A stretch of 64,000 nt of DNA, from positions 1,984,001 to 2,048,000 of the forward strand of contig NZ_JAGJBZ010000002.1 of the NCBI RefSeq assembly GCF_020010925.1, given 5' to 3'. Under the pieces are notes generated by a model. That model had not been told where the DNA came from, did no database searches, and was given only the letters and a program-made list of their open reading frames with translations. Numbering within the stretch: the first letter of the stretch is position 1; each line of letters opens with the position of its first letter. Positions 15,080 to 24,318 of this stretch are shown here, piece by piece. A program made the position numbers and the translations under genes. This stretch comes from Streptomyces griseiscabiei. Lineage in GTDB: Bacteria > Actinomycetota > Actinomycetes > Streptomycetales > Streptomycetaceae.

Positions 15080-17899
15080 TCACCTCCGTGGGTGTACGGG
15101 GCACGGCTGGAGCCGTGGCGGGGGCAGCGGGCGGGGTGATGAGGGGCCGAGAGTGGAGGGGGTGGCGGCGGGGAGCCCCCACGCGCGGCGGACCTCGTCG
15201 ATGAGCGATCGGGCGCTGTGCGGTGAGACGCCCAGTTCCAGGCGGGTCTCGGCGAGGAAGTGGGGATGGCCTTCCGGCGCCCGCGCCGCAGCGTCCTTGC
15301 TGCGCTGGTCGAAGGAAGCGGCACTGAATATCTGGAGGAAGGTCAGCCCGAAGTACGCGTACGCCGACGCCTCGTGGATGAGCGAGGCGGCCTGCTCCGG
15401 CAGGTCCGTCGGTGCGGATCCCGTCGGTGCGGCTGTGGCGAACGCCTCCAGCGCCTGTCGGACGGTGTCGGGGCGGCACTCGCAGTCCGAACGCAACTGA
15501 TCCATCAGGTCACGGTATTGACTGAGCACAGCCGAGTTCGCGGATGTCCATTGATGTCCACCGAGCAGAGTCCGGAAGCCCGCGAGCGTCTCGGACACCT
15601 CCTCCAGGATGAGCTGGCGTGAGATGTCCGTGAACTCCAGGGAGTTGGTCTGCTTGCGCATCTCCACGATGCGGCGCCCGTACCGGATCAGATCGCGGGG
15701 GATGCCCCCCGACAGGCCGTGGGCGAGCAGGACGTACGGCGTCGGAGTCGGGTTGTCGGCGGGCGCCAGTCCCGGGGCACGCCTGCCGATGATCTCCTTG
15801 GACTTTTCGAGGGTGCACGGCCGGACGTGGACGACATCGTCCAGCGAACTGTCGGTGGAGTCCCGATGGGGCAGGCCGCGGCGGACGAAGGCGGCACCGA
15901 CGTCCTCCGCGACGGAGACGATGTAGAAGACGTGGGGCACACCGAAGATCGCCTTGATCTCGCTGAGGAAGGCCAGTGCCTGCTCGGCCGAACCGAGGCG
16001 GTCGAGTTCGTCGACGGTGATGATCGTGCGCAGGCCCCGCGCGGACAGGTGCTGGGCGATCCTGGCCAGCAGGCTGCGGAAGGTCGCCACGAGTTCGGGG
16101 AGGTTGACGGGTACCGAGGAGAGGCCCGAGGTATGGGCGCTGCCCAGGCTGACCAGTTGGGAGACGCCGGAGGTGACTCCGGCCGTGGTGCTCTGCACGG
16201 TCCTGAGCCGGTACAACTGGTCGCCGCACTCGGTCACCAGCGGGGGCCGGGGCGGCCGGGGCCGCCACCTTCCCACTCTCAGCAGCGCCCACGCGGTGAT
16301 GAGGCCCACGAGGCGAGCCTGGTTCTGGGAGTCCAGGAAGACGGCGACCGCGTTCTCGTCGCTGTGCACCAGCCATGTCAAGAGGACCAGACTGCCCAGC
16401 GCCGCGGGAGTGAACACACGCGAAGCGGGGAAGCTCCACTGTCCGACCCGGATGGCCCCCCGCAGATGGCCGGTGACCCACAGGGCCATCGCGCTCAGCA
16501 TGAGCAGCAGGGCGAGGGCGAGGAAGCCGTCGCTCAGGGCCCTCGCGTGTTCCCCGAGCTCCCGGTCCGTGGCGAGGGTCAGGGCCGTACCGGCCAACAG
16601 CAGGACGCCCGCGACGGACGACAGACCTCTCGGCACGGCCCGCAGCCGGCGGCGCCAGCGTGCGGATCCGCGCATCAGCCAGATGGACACTCCCACGATC
16701 GTGAGGAGCAGACTGACACCGAGGTTGTCCCCCCGCCACACCTCTTGGGCCAGATCGCCGCACCACCGAGCGGAGTCGGCAGCCCACGAGCGCACGGTGG
16801 AGATGTGCCTCTCCCACAGGGAGCGCACCACCGCGTAGCAACCCAGGAGTACGAGCGCCGCGGCGGGAAGGCCGAAGAAGGCCCTGCGGCGCAGCCCGCG
16901 CAGCGCGACTCGCAGCCGGCGAAGGTTGCGGACGAAGCCGGAGAGTCTTGTGAGGGGCGGCACGCTGTACTTCTCGTGCTCGATGTATCGCTCGTAGACG
17001 TCGATGCACAGGGACAGGAGGAAGTCGTGCGGCGTGTACGTGGCCGGCACATGGGTGCGGATCGCGAAGTCGCCGTCCCGCAGGGCGCTGTCGAGGAGGG
17101 TGCTCTTGCCGACGCCGCGTGGGCCGCAGACCGCGACGGTGCCGCCGTCGAGGATCTCCAGCTTGCTCTTGAGCTGGTCCGCCGCGCTGCTGGGCACCAC
17201 GTACCCGTGGTCCCGCGCCGCCCGCAGACCCTCGTAACTGTCCGTCAGGAAGACGGAATGGGGGTCGTCGCGGAGCAGCGCGTCGATCACCCGGTGGACC
17301 ACGGGGGCGCTGCCGTTGCGCTGAAGGTCGCTCTCCCATTTCCTCGACGCGATCCTGACTCTCCGCGCCCGGAACGGCAGCGAGCACAGTGCGCGGAGGA
17401 CGAGCACCTGGTTCACGAGGTTCCGCCGGGAGGCGGCCTTGTGGTCGATCCACAACAGCATGGTCGGCAGGGCCACCCCGAGCGGCGCGGAGCCGAGGGC
17501 GATGTCGAGGAACGACGCGTCGGGCTCGTACCGCACGATGAGATGTCCGACGCTGATGACGACGGCGATCCAGCCGAGGGCCGTGCGGACGTCGATGCTC
17601 ACGTCGGCCTTGGCCCGGGAGAGTTGTGCCCGGGTCGTGTGCGCCCTGTCGACAGCCTTCCGGTAGTCGGCGTAGGTGGCCGCGCAGGGTTCCATGCTCC
17701 GGGCCATGTTGGGCTGTGCGTGCATCGCCGTGCGTACCGCGTCGGCGGTGACACCGTCCCGGGTGTCCAGCCGCCGGGTCACGCGGAAGTCGCTGAGGCA
17801 GGCTTCGACGGTCCTCAGATAGGCGGCCTTCTCGGCGGGATCGGTCAGGTCCGCGGACGTGGTGGTGCCGGCCGGATCCTGGACCCCCGAACTCGCCAT
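15080..17899 (-). CDS. KAP-type P-loop NTPase with membrane helices inserted in the ATPase domain
   Basis: 939 aa. ATG 17899 is used because GAGGGGG lies 7 nt upstream. Walker A is GPRGVGKSTLL near 255-265, but Walker B (TIITVDELDRL) only appears near 625. The roughly 360 residues between them carry about six hydrophobic helices (for example LGVSLLLTIVGVSIWLM and GLSSVAGVLLLAGTALTLA). Two more precede Walker A. Membrane segments inserted within the P-loop domain plus a hhhDxLDR Walker B are the hallmark of the KAP family, whose known members include the animal scaffold Kidins220 and PifA, the F-plasmid phage-exclusion protein. A C-terminal helical region follows. It lies downstream of the SARP regulator and a small hydrophobic peptide on the same strand. 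Function here is unknown; phage exclusion is a reasonable hypothesis. Confidence 0.75.
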   Translation of the reverse strand: MASSGVQDPAGTTTSADLTDPAEKAAYLRTVEACLSDFRVTRRLDTRDGVTADAVRTAMHAQPNMARSMEPCAATYADYRKAVDRAHTTRAQLSRAKADVSIDVRTALGWIAVVISVGHLIVRYEPDASFLDIALGSAPLGVALPTMLLWIDHKAASRRNLVNQVLVLRALCSLPFRARRVRIASRKWESDLQRNGSAPVVHRVIDALLRDDPHSVFLTDSYEGLRAARDHGYVVPSSAADQLKSKLEILDGGTVAVCGPRGVGKSTLLDSALRDGDFAIRTHVPATYTPHDFLLSLCIDVYERYIEHEKYSVPPLTRLSGFVRNLRRLRVALRGLRRRAFFGLPAAALVLLGCYAVVRSLWERHISTVRSWAADSARWCGDLAQEVWRGDNLGVSLLLTIVGVSIWLMRGSARWRRRLRAVPRGLSSVAGVLLLAGTALTLATDRELGEHARALSDGFLALALLLMLSAMALWVTGHLRGAIRVGQWSFPASRVFTPAALGSLVLLTWLVHSDENAVAVFLDSQNQARLVGLITAWALLRVGRWRPRPPRPPLVTECGDQLYRLRTVQSTTAGVTSGVSQLVSLGSAHTSGLSSVPVNLPELVATFRSLLARIAQHLSARGLRTIITVDELDRLGSAEQALAFLSEIKAIFGVPHVFYIVSVAEDVGAAFVRRGLPHRDSTDSSLDDVVHVRPCTLEKSKEIIGRRAPGLAPADNPTPTPYVLLAHGLSGGIPRDLIRYGRRIVEMRKQTNSLEFTDISRQLILEEVSETLAGFRTLLGGHQWTSANSAVLSQYRDLMDQLRSDCECRPDTVRQALEAFATAAPTGSAPTDLPEQAASLIHEASAYAYFGLTFLQIFSAASFDQRSKDAAARAPEGHPHFLAETRLELGVSPHSARSLIDEVRRAWGLPAATPSTLGPSSPRPLPPPRLQPCPVHPRR

Positions 17900-17991
17900 G
17901 GTCACTCCCCCTCGCGACGTCGACGCCGCGCGAGTGTACCGATCGCCGGGGCGGGATCAGGGTGTTTCGCCGAGCTTCTCGTGGCAGGGTG

Positions 17992-18021
17992 GGATGTCCG
18001 AACTGGAGTGTCCGGACATCC
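17992..18021. promoter_or_regulatory. 9-bp inverted repeat upstream of the KAP NTPase
   Basis: GGATGTCCG (17992-18000) and CGGACATCC (18013-18021) form a perfect inverted repeat around 12 bp; the right arm is itself part of the palindrome TGTCCGGACA. It lies about 95 bp before the NTPase start and downstream of the small peptide gene, so it could be an operator or a weak terminator. Confidence 0.35.
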
Positions 18022-18109
18022 GGGCCGACCGATCGTCGGGGTAATTCAAAGGAACTCGCCGGTAACTTTATCGGGGACCGGATGCGGCCCCGCTTGTCGC
18101 TTGTAGCCC

Positions 18110-18217
18110 CTAGGCTATGTGCGCGGCCGACGTGGCGGCGACGGACGAGGGATCGCATATCGCGAGGAGTACGGCCGTGACGAGGAAGACCGCGGTCAGT
18201 GCGTTCGTACGGAGCAT
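18110..18217 (-). CDS. 35-aa hydrophobic peptide (candidate small gene)
   Basis: ATG at 18217 with AAGGA about 11 nt upstream, TAG at 18110-18112. The peptide has a basic N-terminus (MLRTNA), an uninterrupted hydrophobic stretch (LTAVFLVTAVLLAI), one Cys, then DPSSVAATSAAHIA. This looks like a signal or membrane-anchor peptide. It lies between the SARP/TPR regulator and the KAP NTPase, all on the minus strand, in a 494-bp stretch with no other gene. It is too short for homology to be judged by eye. The composition and ribosome site favour a real gene, but it could be chance. Confidence 0.45.
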   Translation of the reverse strand: MLRTNALTAVFLVTAVLLAICDPSSVAATSAAHIA

Positions 18218-18399
18218 AGGTTCGTCGTTCCTTGTGGTTGTGGCTCGACTTGCGGCACCGGATCAGTGGGCGATGCGGTGACGCGCCGACTTAAGCAGTG
18301 AAGGAACGTCAATGCAAGTCGACGAGTGGTGTTGCCGCGGGGCCTTCGCTTAATCCTTGGGCCAAGGCTGCCGAGGGTCGCGAATTTGCTGTGCCGGGC
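18218..18399. other. Non-coding stretch downstream of the SARP gene
   Basis: About 180 bp of noticeably lower GC than the surroundings (AATTTGCTG, TTAAGCAGTG). It presumably holds the 3' end of the SARP transcript and the promoter of the small peptide gene. No strong hairpin or convincing promoter pair was seen. Confidence 0.4.
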
Positions 18400-21336
18400 T
18401 CAGTTCGTGAAACCGCTTTCCGTTTCCTCGGGCAGCTCCGCGAGCGCGTCGAGGTGGCGCCTGGCCGCGGCCTCCTCGTGTGCCGCTCCGATCTCCCTGG
18501 CCAGCTCCAGAGCGCGCTGGTGGTGGGCGACGGCCTCATGCGTCCGCCCGGCCGCCTCAAGGGCGACGCCGATCTGGTGAAGGGTGATGGAGCAGTTTCG
18601 CCGATCGTCCAGTCGGCGAAAAGTGAAAAGGGCCTGGCGATACATTTCGAGAGCGGTATCCAGCTCATCCGGAATGTGCATCGTCTCCGCCAGATTGACC
18701 TGGATGATGGCGCGCCCCTGGTGGTTCTCCTGTCCCGTCTCCTCAAGAAGTCCGAGTGCCTGCCGGAGAAGATTTCCGGCTGTCTCGCGATCCCCGGTTC
18801 GCAGTGATATCTCGGACAGATTGTTCAATGCGCGCGACTGCTCCCGGAGATCCCCGCACATTCGGAAACCCTCCAGTGCGTCGGTGCAGGATTTCCTTGC
18901 CTCCGCATAGGAATTCAGATAGATCTGGGTGATCCCGAGGTTGTTTCCGGCCCGTGCGCTCTGCCACGTGTCACCGGATTTCCGTCGCATGTCCAGTGCT
19001 GATTTCTGGACGTCGAGAGCCGCTCGATGGTCACCGAGATTCCAGTGGACGAGCCCCAGCAGGTGCAGGACATCGGCCTCTGCCGCGGCCTCCCCCGTGG
19101 CACGGGCCACGTCCAGGGCGCGGAGCGTGACGGCGAGGGCCCTGTCGTAGTGGCTCGCGTGGTTCTGGGCCGTGCCCAGGTCGACGAGAGCCCGGACCTC
19201 GGCATGTCCGTCGCCGACGGCGTGCCAGTGGGCGGCGGCGGCCGTGTGCATGACCTGCGCCACCTCCCAGTGCCCTTCCTCGTCGAGGAAACCGGCCAGC
19301 GAGTCGGCCACCAACGCGGCCTGGTGCGCTCGCCCCGCGGCACGGCTGTGCCGCTCGGCGGACACCAGGGCGTGCTGTTCCTGCGACAGCCACCGCCGGG
19401 CGGAGCAGGCGTCGCTCCACGGCGGCGCGTCGCTGTCTTCGAGAGATTCGAGGGGACCGAGTGGGACACGGCGGGGATGGGTCCTGGAGGCCGCTCGTGA
19501 GGCGGTGCGGACATAGAAGGTGATCAGTGCCTGTACAGCACAGTCACGTGACTGGGGCGTGTCCTCGGAGAGGGTCAGGGTAAGTGCGTACTCCTTGACG
19601 AGATCATGAAATCTGTAGAGCTCTGGTCGACTTTCCTGGATGAGATTGGCGTCCAGGAGCTGATCGAGGATCTGCTCGCTCTCCGTCGGGAGGAGACCGG
19701 TCAGCGCGGCTGTCGAATAGGCGTCGAATTCGACACCGAGATGCAGACTGAGCAGCCGGAAAACACGTTGTTGGGTGTCGGTCAGTGTGTGGTACGACAT
19801 CTCGAACGCGCGGGCGACGGCTCTGAAGCCGTCCCGTATTTCTCCCAGTCTGTCCGGCCCTTTGGTGAGTCGTTGAATCAGATGCGAAATGGTCCATGAG
19901 GGACGGGAGTTGAGCCGGCCGGCGGCGATTTCGATGGCCAGCGGCAGATGACCGCACAGCCGTACCACCTGGTATGTCCCGTCCGTGTCGGAGGAGCGTT
20001 CCGTCCCCACGAGGTGACGGAACAGGGCCACCGCGTCCTCGGTCGGCAGGGTGTCCAGACTGAGCGTGCGCAGCCCCGGCAGACCGGTGAGCCGACGACG
20101 GCTGGTGACGATCACCAGTGAGAGGGAGGCCCCCGGCAGCAACGGCCGGACCTGCTCGGGATCGGTCGCGTCGTCGAGGACGATCACTGTCCGGCGGGTG
20201 TTGAGCAACGTCCGCCACAGGGAGGTGAGTTCGTCGAGGCCGGACGGCAAGGACCCGGCGGGCACACCGAGGGTGCGCAGCAGTTGACCAAGGGCGTCGA
20301 CCGGGCTGAGGGGGCGCTGGCCGGACGCGTGGCCGCGCAGATCGAGGAAGAGTTGCGCGTCCGGATAGCTGTCGCGCAGGGCTCGCGCGGTGTGCACCGC
20401 GAGCAAGGTCTTCCCCACGCCCGGCATCCCGGAGACCGTGTGCAGCGCGATGGCCCCGCCTGCGGGGGAGACGCAACGCAGAACCCGGGACTCCTCGGCC
20501 CTGCCGACCAGATCGCCGTGGCTCGGCAGGGTGCTGGGGGCCGGTGCGGTGGGGGCGGGGCGGGCGAAGAGTTCGGTCACCGGGGCCTGGCGGAGAATGA
20601 GCCGGTGCAGGCGGGCCAGCGAACCACCCGGGGCGGTGCCGTACTCCTGGGCGAGCCGCTTCCGTAGCGTGTCGTACACCCGCAGGGCGTCGGTCTGGCG
20701 CCCGCATCCGTAGTTGGCGGCCATCAGCTGACCGGCCACGGTCTCGTCGGTGGGATGCGCGTCGAGCAGGGCGGTCAGGTCCGGGACCAGGTCGGCGTAG
20801 TGGCCCCGCCGCAGTTCGATGGCCATGCGGGTGAGCGTGGCCGCGAGCCGCTTCTCCGACAGATTCGACCGTACTCCGTGCGCCCACAGGCCGGGCAGCC
20901 CGGTGAGGGGCTCGCCGCGCCAGAGCCCCTCCGCCTGCTCCAGCAGTGCCAGGGCGCGTACGTCGTCCCCGCTGTCGGCGAGCGAGCGTGCCTGTTCGCA
21001 CAGGCGCAGATAGCGATGGGAGTCCACCTGGTCGGGTCGTACGGCAAGCCGATAGGCGTGCGCCTGCTGGGTGAGCAGGTCGCCGAGTTCCTCGTCCCGC
21101 AGGCGTCGGCGGATGCGGGCCACGTAGGAGTGGAGGCTCGCCCGCGCCTTGGCGGGTGGCGTTCCGTCCCACAGCCGGTCGATGAGGGTGTCCAGGCTGA
21201 TCGCCCGGCCCGCGTCCACGGCCAGCGAGGCGAGCGCGAGCCTTTCCTTGGGTGACCCCAGGCCGTCCCGCCGGTCGTCGGCGCACAGTTCGACCGTGCC
21301 CAGAATGAGGATGTCCACGTCCACCAGCGCCCCCAT
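18400..21336 (-). CDS. SARP-family regulator with NB-ARC and TPR domains (AfsR-like architecture)
   Basis: 978 aa. The N-terminal OmpR-type winged helix (residues ~20-100, with LIDRLWDGTPPAKARASLHSYV) is followed by the BTAD domain (~105-250), an NB-ARC ATPase with Walker A GMPGVGKT near 310 and Walker B TVIVLDDATD, and about six C-terminal TPRs from ~690. This is the AfsR/large-SARP layout: a nucleotide switch holds a DNA-binding activator that recognises 11-bp-phased direct repeats. The start is uncertain: ATG 21336 has little ribosome site, while a GTG at 21321 follows GGGGG. The TPR part is less GC-biased than its neighbours, hinting at different ancestry. It is divergent from a STAND/TPR gene. 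A SARP-box-like element lies upstream of the operon at 25.6 kb. Confidence 0.9.
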   Translation of the reverse strand: MGALVDVDILILGTVELCADDRRDGLGSPKERLALASLAVDAGRAISLDTLIDRLWDGTPPAKARASLHSYVARIRRRLRDEELGDLLTQQAHAYRLAVRPDQVDSHRYLRLCEQARSLADSGDDVRALALLEQAEGLWRGEPLTGLPGLWAHGVRSNLSEKRLAATLTRMAIELRRGHYADLVPDLTALLDAHPTDETVAGQLMAANYGCGRQTDALRVYDTLRKRLAQEYGTAPGGSLARLHRLILRQAPVTELFARPAPTAPAPSTLPSHGDLVGRAEESRVLRCVSPAGGAIALHTVSGMPGVGKTLLAVHTARALRDSYPDAQLFLDLRGHASGQRPLSPVDALGQLLRTLGVPAGSLPSGLDELTSLWRTLLNTRRTVIVLDDATDPEQVRPLLPGASLSLVIVTSRRRLTGLPGLRTLSLDTLPTEDAVALFRHLVGTERSSDTDGTYQVVRLCGHLPLAIEIAAGRLNSRPSWTISHLIQRLTKGPDRLGEIRDGFRAVARAFEMSYHTLTDTQQRVFRLLSLHLGVEFDAYSTAALTGLLPTESEQILDQLLDANLIQESRPELYRFHDLVKEYALTLTLSEDTPQSRDCAVQALITFYVRTASRAASRTHPRRVPLGPLESLEDSDAPPWSDACSARRWLSQEQHALVSAERHSRAAGRAHQAALVADSLAGFLDEEGHWEVAQVMHTAAAAHWHAVGDGHAEVRALVDLGTAQNHASHYDRALAVTLRALDVARATGEAAAEADVLHLLGLVHWNLGDHRAALDVQKSALDMRRKSGDTWQSARAGNNLGITQIYLNSYAEARKSCTDALEGFRMCGDLREQSRALNNLSEISLRTGDRETAGNLLRQALGLLEETGQENHQGRAIIQVNLAETMHIPDELDTALEMYRQALFTFRRLDDRRNCSITLHQIGVALEAAGRTHEAVAHHQRALELAREIGAAHEEAAARRHLDALAELPEETESGFTN

Positions 21337-21542
21337 CGCTGATCAGTACGTGCGATTCAGATGCCCAAAAGAATGACATGCTGTCAACTTTGGTCAATAC
21401 GTCGAACAATAACGAAAGTTAGCTTGGCTAAATCGCTCTGGTTGCAACATGCACTGGTCTGTTCCCGTGGCCCTTTGGGTAGTTCTTCCTCCGCCCGGGT
21501 GACGACAGCCGGTCGGACGCCGATGACCAGCGAAGGACAGCG
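21337..21542. promoter_or_regulatory. AT-rich divergent promoter region between SARP and STAND genes
   Basis: 206 bp with an AT-rich centre (about 21355-21450), unusual for this chromosome. AACTTT (21386-21391) and AAAGTT (21415-21420) form an inverted pair, and TTAGC/GCTAA (21419-21423, 21427-21431) a second tight palindrome. Both divergent genes must be expressed from here; no unambiguous -35/-10 pair was assigned. Confidence 0.45.
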
Positions 21543-24023
21543 ATGAACCCGGTGACCCCCGACGACCTGCTGACCGCACTGAACGCTGCCGTGACCCGCC
21601 CCTGGGCGCGCCGGGCGCTCGTCGATCTCGCACGGATCACGGCCGGATCGGGGACCGTGGCCCGGATCCAGGAGTGGGGGAACGGGGCCGCCGACGCCGC
21701 TGCCCCGCCCCGCTTCACCCGGCGGCTCGCCATGGAGCTGGCGCATGAGGCCGCCGCCCGGCCCTCTCTGGCGGACTCCCTGCGCATGTGGGTCACCGTT
21801 CTGACGGCGGCGGGCGAGACGGACGGACAGCAGGAGTCCGGCGAGGGCGGGGGCTTGGCCAACAGCATCGCTGGCGACTCCCGCGTCACCGGCCCGGTGG
21901 TGCAGGCGCGGCACATCCGCGGTGATCTGCACATCCATGCCCCACCGCCCACCGGTACCGACCGCGACAGCAGCGTCCCTCGCCAACTTCCGCCACTCGT
22001 GCCCCACTTCACCGGTCGGGACGGTGAACTGGCCGCTCTGGAGGCGAAAGTGCGTGATGTCGCGGCATCCGGCCCCGCACTCGCGGTACTCACCGGCCAA
22101 GCCGGCATCGGCAAGACGGCCCTGGCCACACACTGGCTCACGGGACGCGCGGGACACCACCCGGACGGGCAGTTCCACGCCGACCTCCAAGGGCACAGCC
22201 CCGGTGTGCGACCGCTGCGGCCGGGCGAGGTGCTCGGGCGCTTCCTGCGTGCCCTCGGTGTCACCCGGGCCCCGGCGGAGCTTCCCGAGCAGGCGGCGCT
22301 GTGGCGGTCGGTCACCGCGGGGCTGGACATCGCCGTACTGCTGGACAACGCCTTCAGCGCCGCTCAGGTGCGCCCGCTGCTCTCCGGCTCCCCGGGCAGC
22401 CTCGTCGTCGTCACCAGCCGACTGCGGCTCGCCGGACTCGGCATCGACGGCGCCGTCTTCCACCAGGTCGAGGCGCTCACGGCCGACGACTGCCTGGCCC
22501 TGCTCACCCGCAGGCTCGGCGCCGACCGGGTCCGCCGTGAACCCGAGGCGGCCCGGCGGCTGGCACTGCTGTGCGCCGGACTGCCGCTGGCCGTCGGCGT
22601 CGCCGCGGCCCGGCTGGTGTCCCGGCCCACACGCCCGCTCGCCACGATGGTGGGCGCGCTGGAGAGGGACGACGCGAGCCGGCTCGCGACGCTGCGACTG
22701 GACGCCGAACACGCCGTGGAGGCCGCACTGGACGAGTCCTACCGTCAGCTCACCGGCCCACTGGCGCGCGCCTACCGGATGTGGGGGACACTCCCGATCC
22801 CCGACCTCGACGCGAGCGTGGCCGGCGCGGTGCTCGACATCACGCCGCGCGAGGCCGCCGGACTGCTGGACGGACTGACCGAGGTCAGCCTCGTCGAAGA
22901 GGTGGGCCACGACTCCCTCACCCGGCTGACCCGCTACCGCTTCCACGACCTGGTGCGCGCGCACGCCGCCCACCGCGCGGGCCAGGAGGACACCGAAGAG
23001 GCCAGGGACGAGGCCGTACGCCGCCTCGCCGACCACTTCCTGGCCGCCGCCACCGCGGCCGAGGAACTCCTGTCCCCGAGCCATCGCACCCTCGCGCGGG
23101 ACTACGCGTTCCCACCCCGTATCCCGCTCCGCTTCGCCGACGAGGCGGAGGCACTGCGCTGGCTGGACTCCTCGCAGGCGCGGCTCATGGCCGTCCTGCG
23201 CGCGGCGGTTGGGCGCGGTCTGCACCGCACGGCCTGGCAGCTGGCCGACGCGATCTGGCCGCTCGTGCTGCGGCTGCGCCCCTACGAGCTGTGGATCGAG
23301 GCGTACGGCATCGGACGGGAGGCGGCGCTGCGGGACGGGGACCGGGCGGGGATCAGCCGCATGCTGACCTCGGGCGGGACGGGGCTGCGGAACACCGGCC
23401 GGCACGACGAGGCGCTCGGGTGGTTCACCGAGGCGCTCGAAGCCGCGCGCCAGGACGGCGACCGGCGGGCGGAGGCACAGGCCCTGCACGGTCTGGGGCA
23501 GACACAGCGGCTCGCGAACCGCCTCGCCGAGGCCGCCGAGTACTTCGCCGAGGCGCTCGTGCTGCGCGAGGCCGTCGGCTATCGGCGCGGCGCGGCCCTG
23601 ACCCGGATCTGCCTGGGCGACGTGGCCCTCGCCTCGGACGACCGTGAGCGGGCCCGCGCGTTCCTCGCGCGGGCCCGCGACGAGCTGCTCGCCGAGGGAG
23701 ACACCTACGAGGCGGCCCGGGCCCTGGCTTTCCTGGGCCTCGCCCAGGAACCGGTCCAGGACGCCGTCCCGGACCCGGCATCACCGCAACTCCTGCTCGC
23801 TCTCGGCGAGTTCGAGGCCACCGGCGCCGTTCCCTGGCAGGGACGGGTGTTGGAGATGCTCGGCGAGCGCGCCGAGGCGGCGGGCGACCAGACCCGGGCC
23901 AGGACGTGGTACCGCCGCTCCCTGGCCCGTTACGCGTCGGTCGGTGCGGCCGACACGGGGCGGCTCAGCGAGCGGTTGCGCGGACTTCCCCCGGACCCGG
24001 ACGGGACGACATCAGCCACGTGA
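21543..24023 (+). CDS. STAND (NB-ARC) ATPase with TPR repeats and a VQARxIxG-type linker motif
   Basis: 826 aa, ATG with GAAGGA about 10 nt upstream. There is no DNA-binding domain. A helical N-terminal domain of ~90 residues (possibly an effector-associated adaptor) leads to SRVTGPVVQARHIRGDLHIH at 113-132, a motif recurrent before NB-ARC domains in actinobacterial STAND proteins. Walker A is TGQAGIGKT near 184-192, and a sensor region VVVTSRLRLAGL follows. TPR-like helices (ALGWFTEALEAARQDGD, AAEYFAEALVLREA) occupy the last third. Such proteins are ligand-triggered switches. The missing enzymatic domain suggests it signals through a partner. It is divergent from the SARP gene; its 3' end overlaps a convergent small gene by 59 bp. 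Confidence 0.85.
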   Translation: MNPVTPDDLLTALNAAVTRPWARRALVDLARITAGSGTVARIQEWGNGAADAAAPPRFTRRLAMELAHEAAARPSLADSLRMWVTVLTAAGETDGQQESGEGGGLANSIAGDSRVTGPVVQARHIRGDLHIHAPPPTGTDRDSSVPRQLPPLVPHFTGRDGELAALEAKVRDVAASGPALAVLTGQAGIGKTALATHWLTGRAGHHPDGQFHADLQGHSPGVRPLRPGEVLGRFLRALGVTRAPAELPEQAALWRSVTAGLDIAVLLDNAFSAAQVRPLLSGSPGSLVVVTSRLRLAGLGIDGAVFHQVEALTADDCLALLTRRLGADRVRREPEAARRLALLCAGLPLAVGVAAARLVSRPTRPLATMVGALERDDASRLATLRLDAEHAVEAALDESYRQLTGPLARAYRMWGTLPIPDLDASVAGAVLDITPREAAGLLDGLTEVSLVEEVGHDSLTRLTRYRFHDLVRAHAAHRAGQEDTEEARDEAVRRLADHFLAAATAAEELLSPSHRTLARDYAFPPRIPLRFADEAEALRWLDSSQARLMAVLRAAVGRGLHRTAWQLADAIWPLVLRLRPYELWIEAYGIGREAALRDGDRAGISRMLTSGGTGLRNTGRHDEALGWFTEALEAARQDGDRRAEAQALHGLGQTQRLANRLAEAAEYFAEALVLREAVGYRRGAALTRICLGDVALASDDRERARAFLARARDELLAEGDTYEAARALAFLGLAQEPVQDAVPDPASPQLLLALGEFEATGAVPWQGRVLEMLGERAEAAGDQTRARTWYRRSLARYASVGAADTGRLSERLRGLPPDPDGTTSAT

Positions 24024-24318
24024 ACACCAGAGCCGCGAACTGCGCCAACTCGGCCTCCACGCATCCTCGTTCACCCGGCCATGCCACCGACAGCCGAAGC
24101 CCCGTGCGGGTGGCGACGACACAGCGGCCGTCCCCGCACCGGGCGACCGCGACCAGACATCCCGGGTATCGCCGCAGCACCCACCGGGTCAGCGGGACCG
24201 CCGCACCCGGTGGCCGGGACCGACCGGCCAACAGCACATCCGCCAACTCGTACTCGGCGCGGTCGCGAGGGTCGTCCAGATCGGCGACGAACGGCTCGTC
24301 GTGCATCCGCCCGTTCAT
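23965..24318 (-). CDS. Small hypothetical protein (117 aa) coupled to the GT-B-like gene
   Basis: 117 aa. Its ATG (24318) overlaps the stop of the upstream gene (ATGA), which is the main evidence that it is real. The sequence is soluble and mixed, with an acidic N-terminus (DEPFVADLDDPRDRAEYELADVLL) and a central beta-rich part (VLRRYPGCLVAVARCGDGRCVVATRTG). I do not recognise the family. The 3' 59 bp overlap the end of the STAND gene on the other strand. Confidence 0.65.
   Translation of the reverse strand: MNGRMHDEPFVADLDDPRDRAEYELADVLLAGRSRPPGAAVPLTRWVLRRYPGCLVAVARCGDGRCVVATRTGLRLSVAWPGERGCVEAELAQFAALVFTWLMSSRPGPGEVRATAR

Noticed and set aside
15719..18106. 795-codon open frame opposite the KAP NTPase
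   Set aside because: Same shadow pattern; the minus-strand protein has Walker motifs and membrane helices, the plus-strand one has none.
21543..24023. Treating the STAND gene as a second SARP regulator
   Set aside because: No winged-helix or BTAD domain precedes its NB-ARC domain, so direct DNA binding is not supported.
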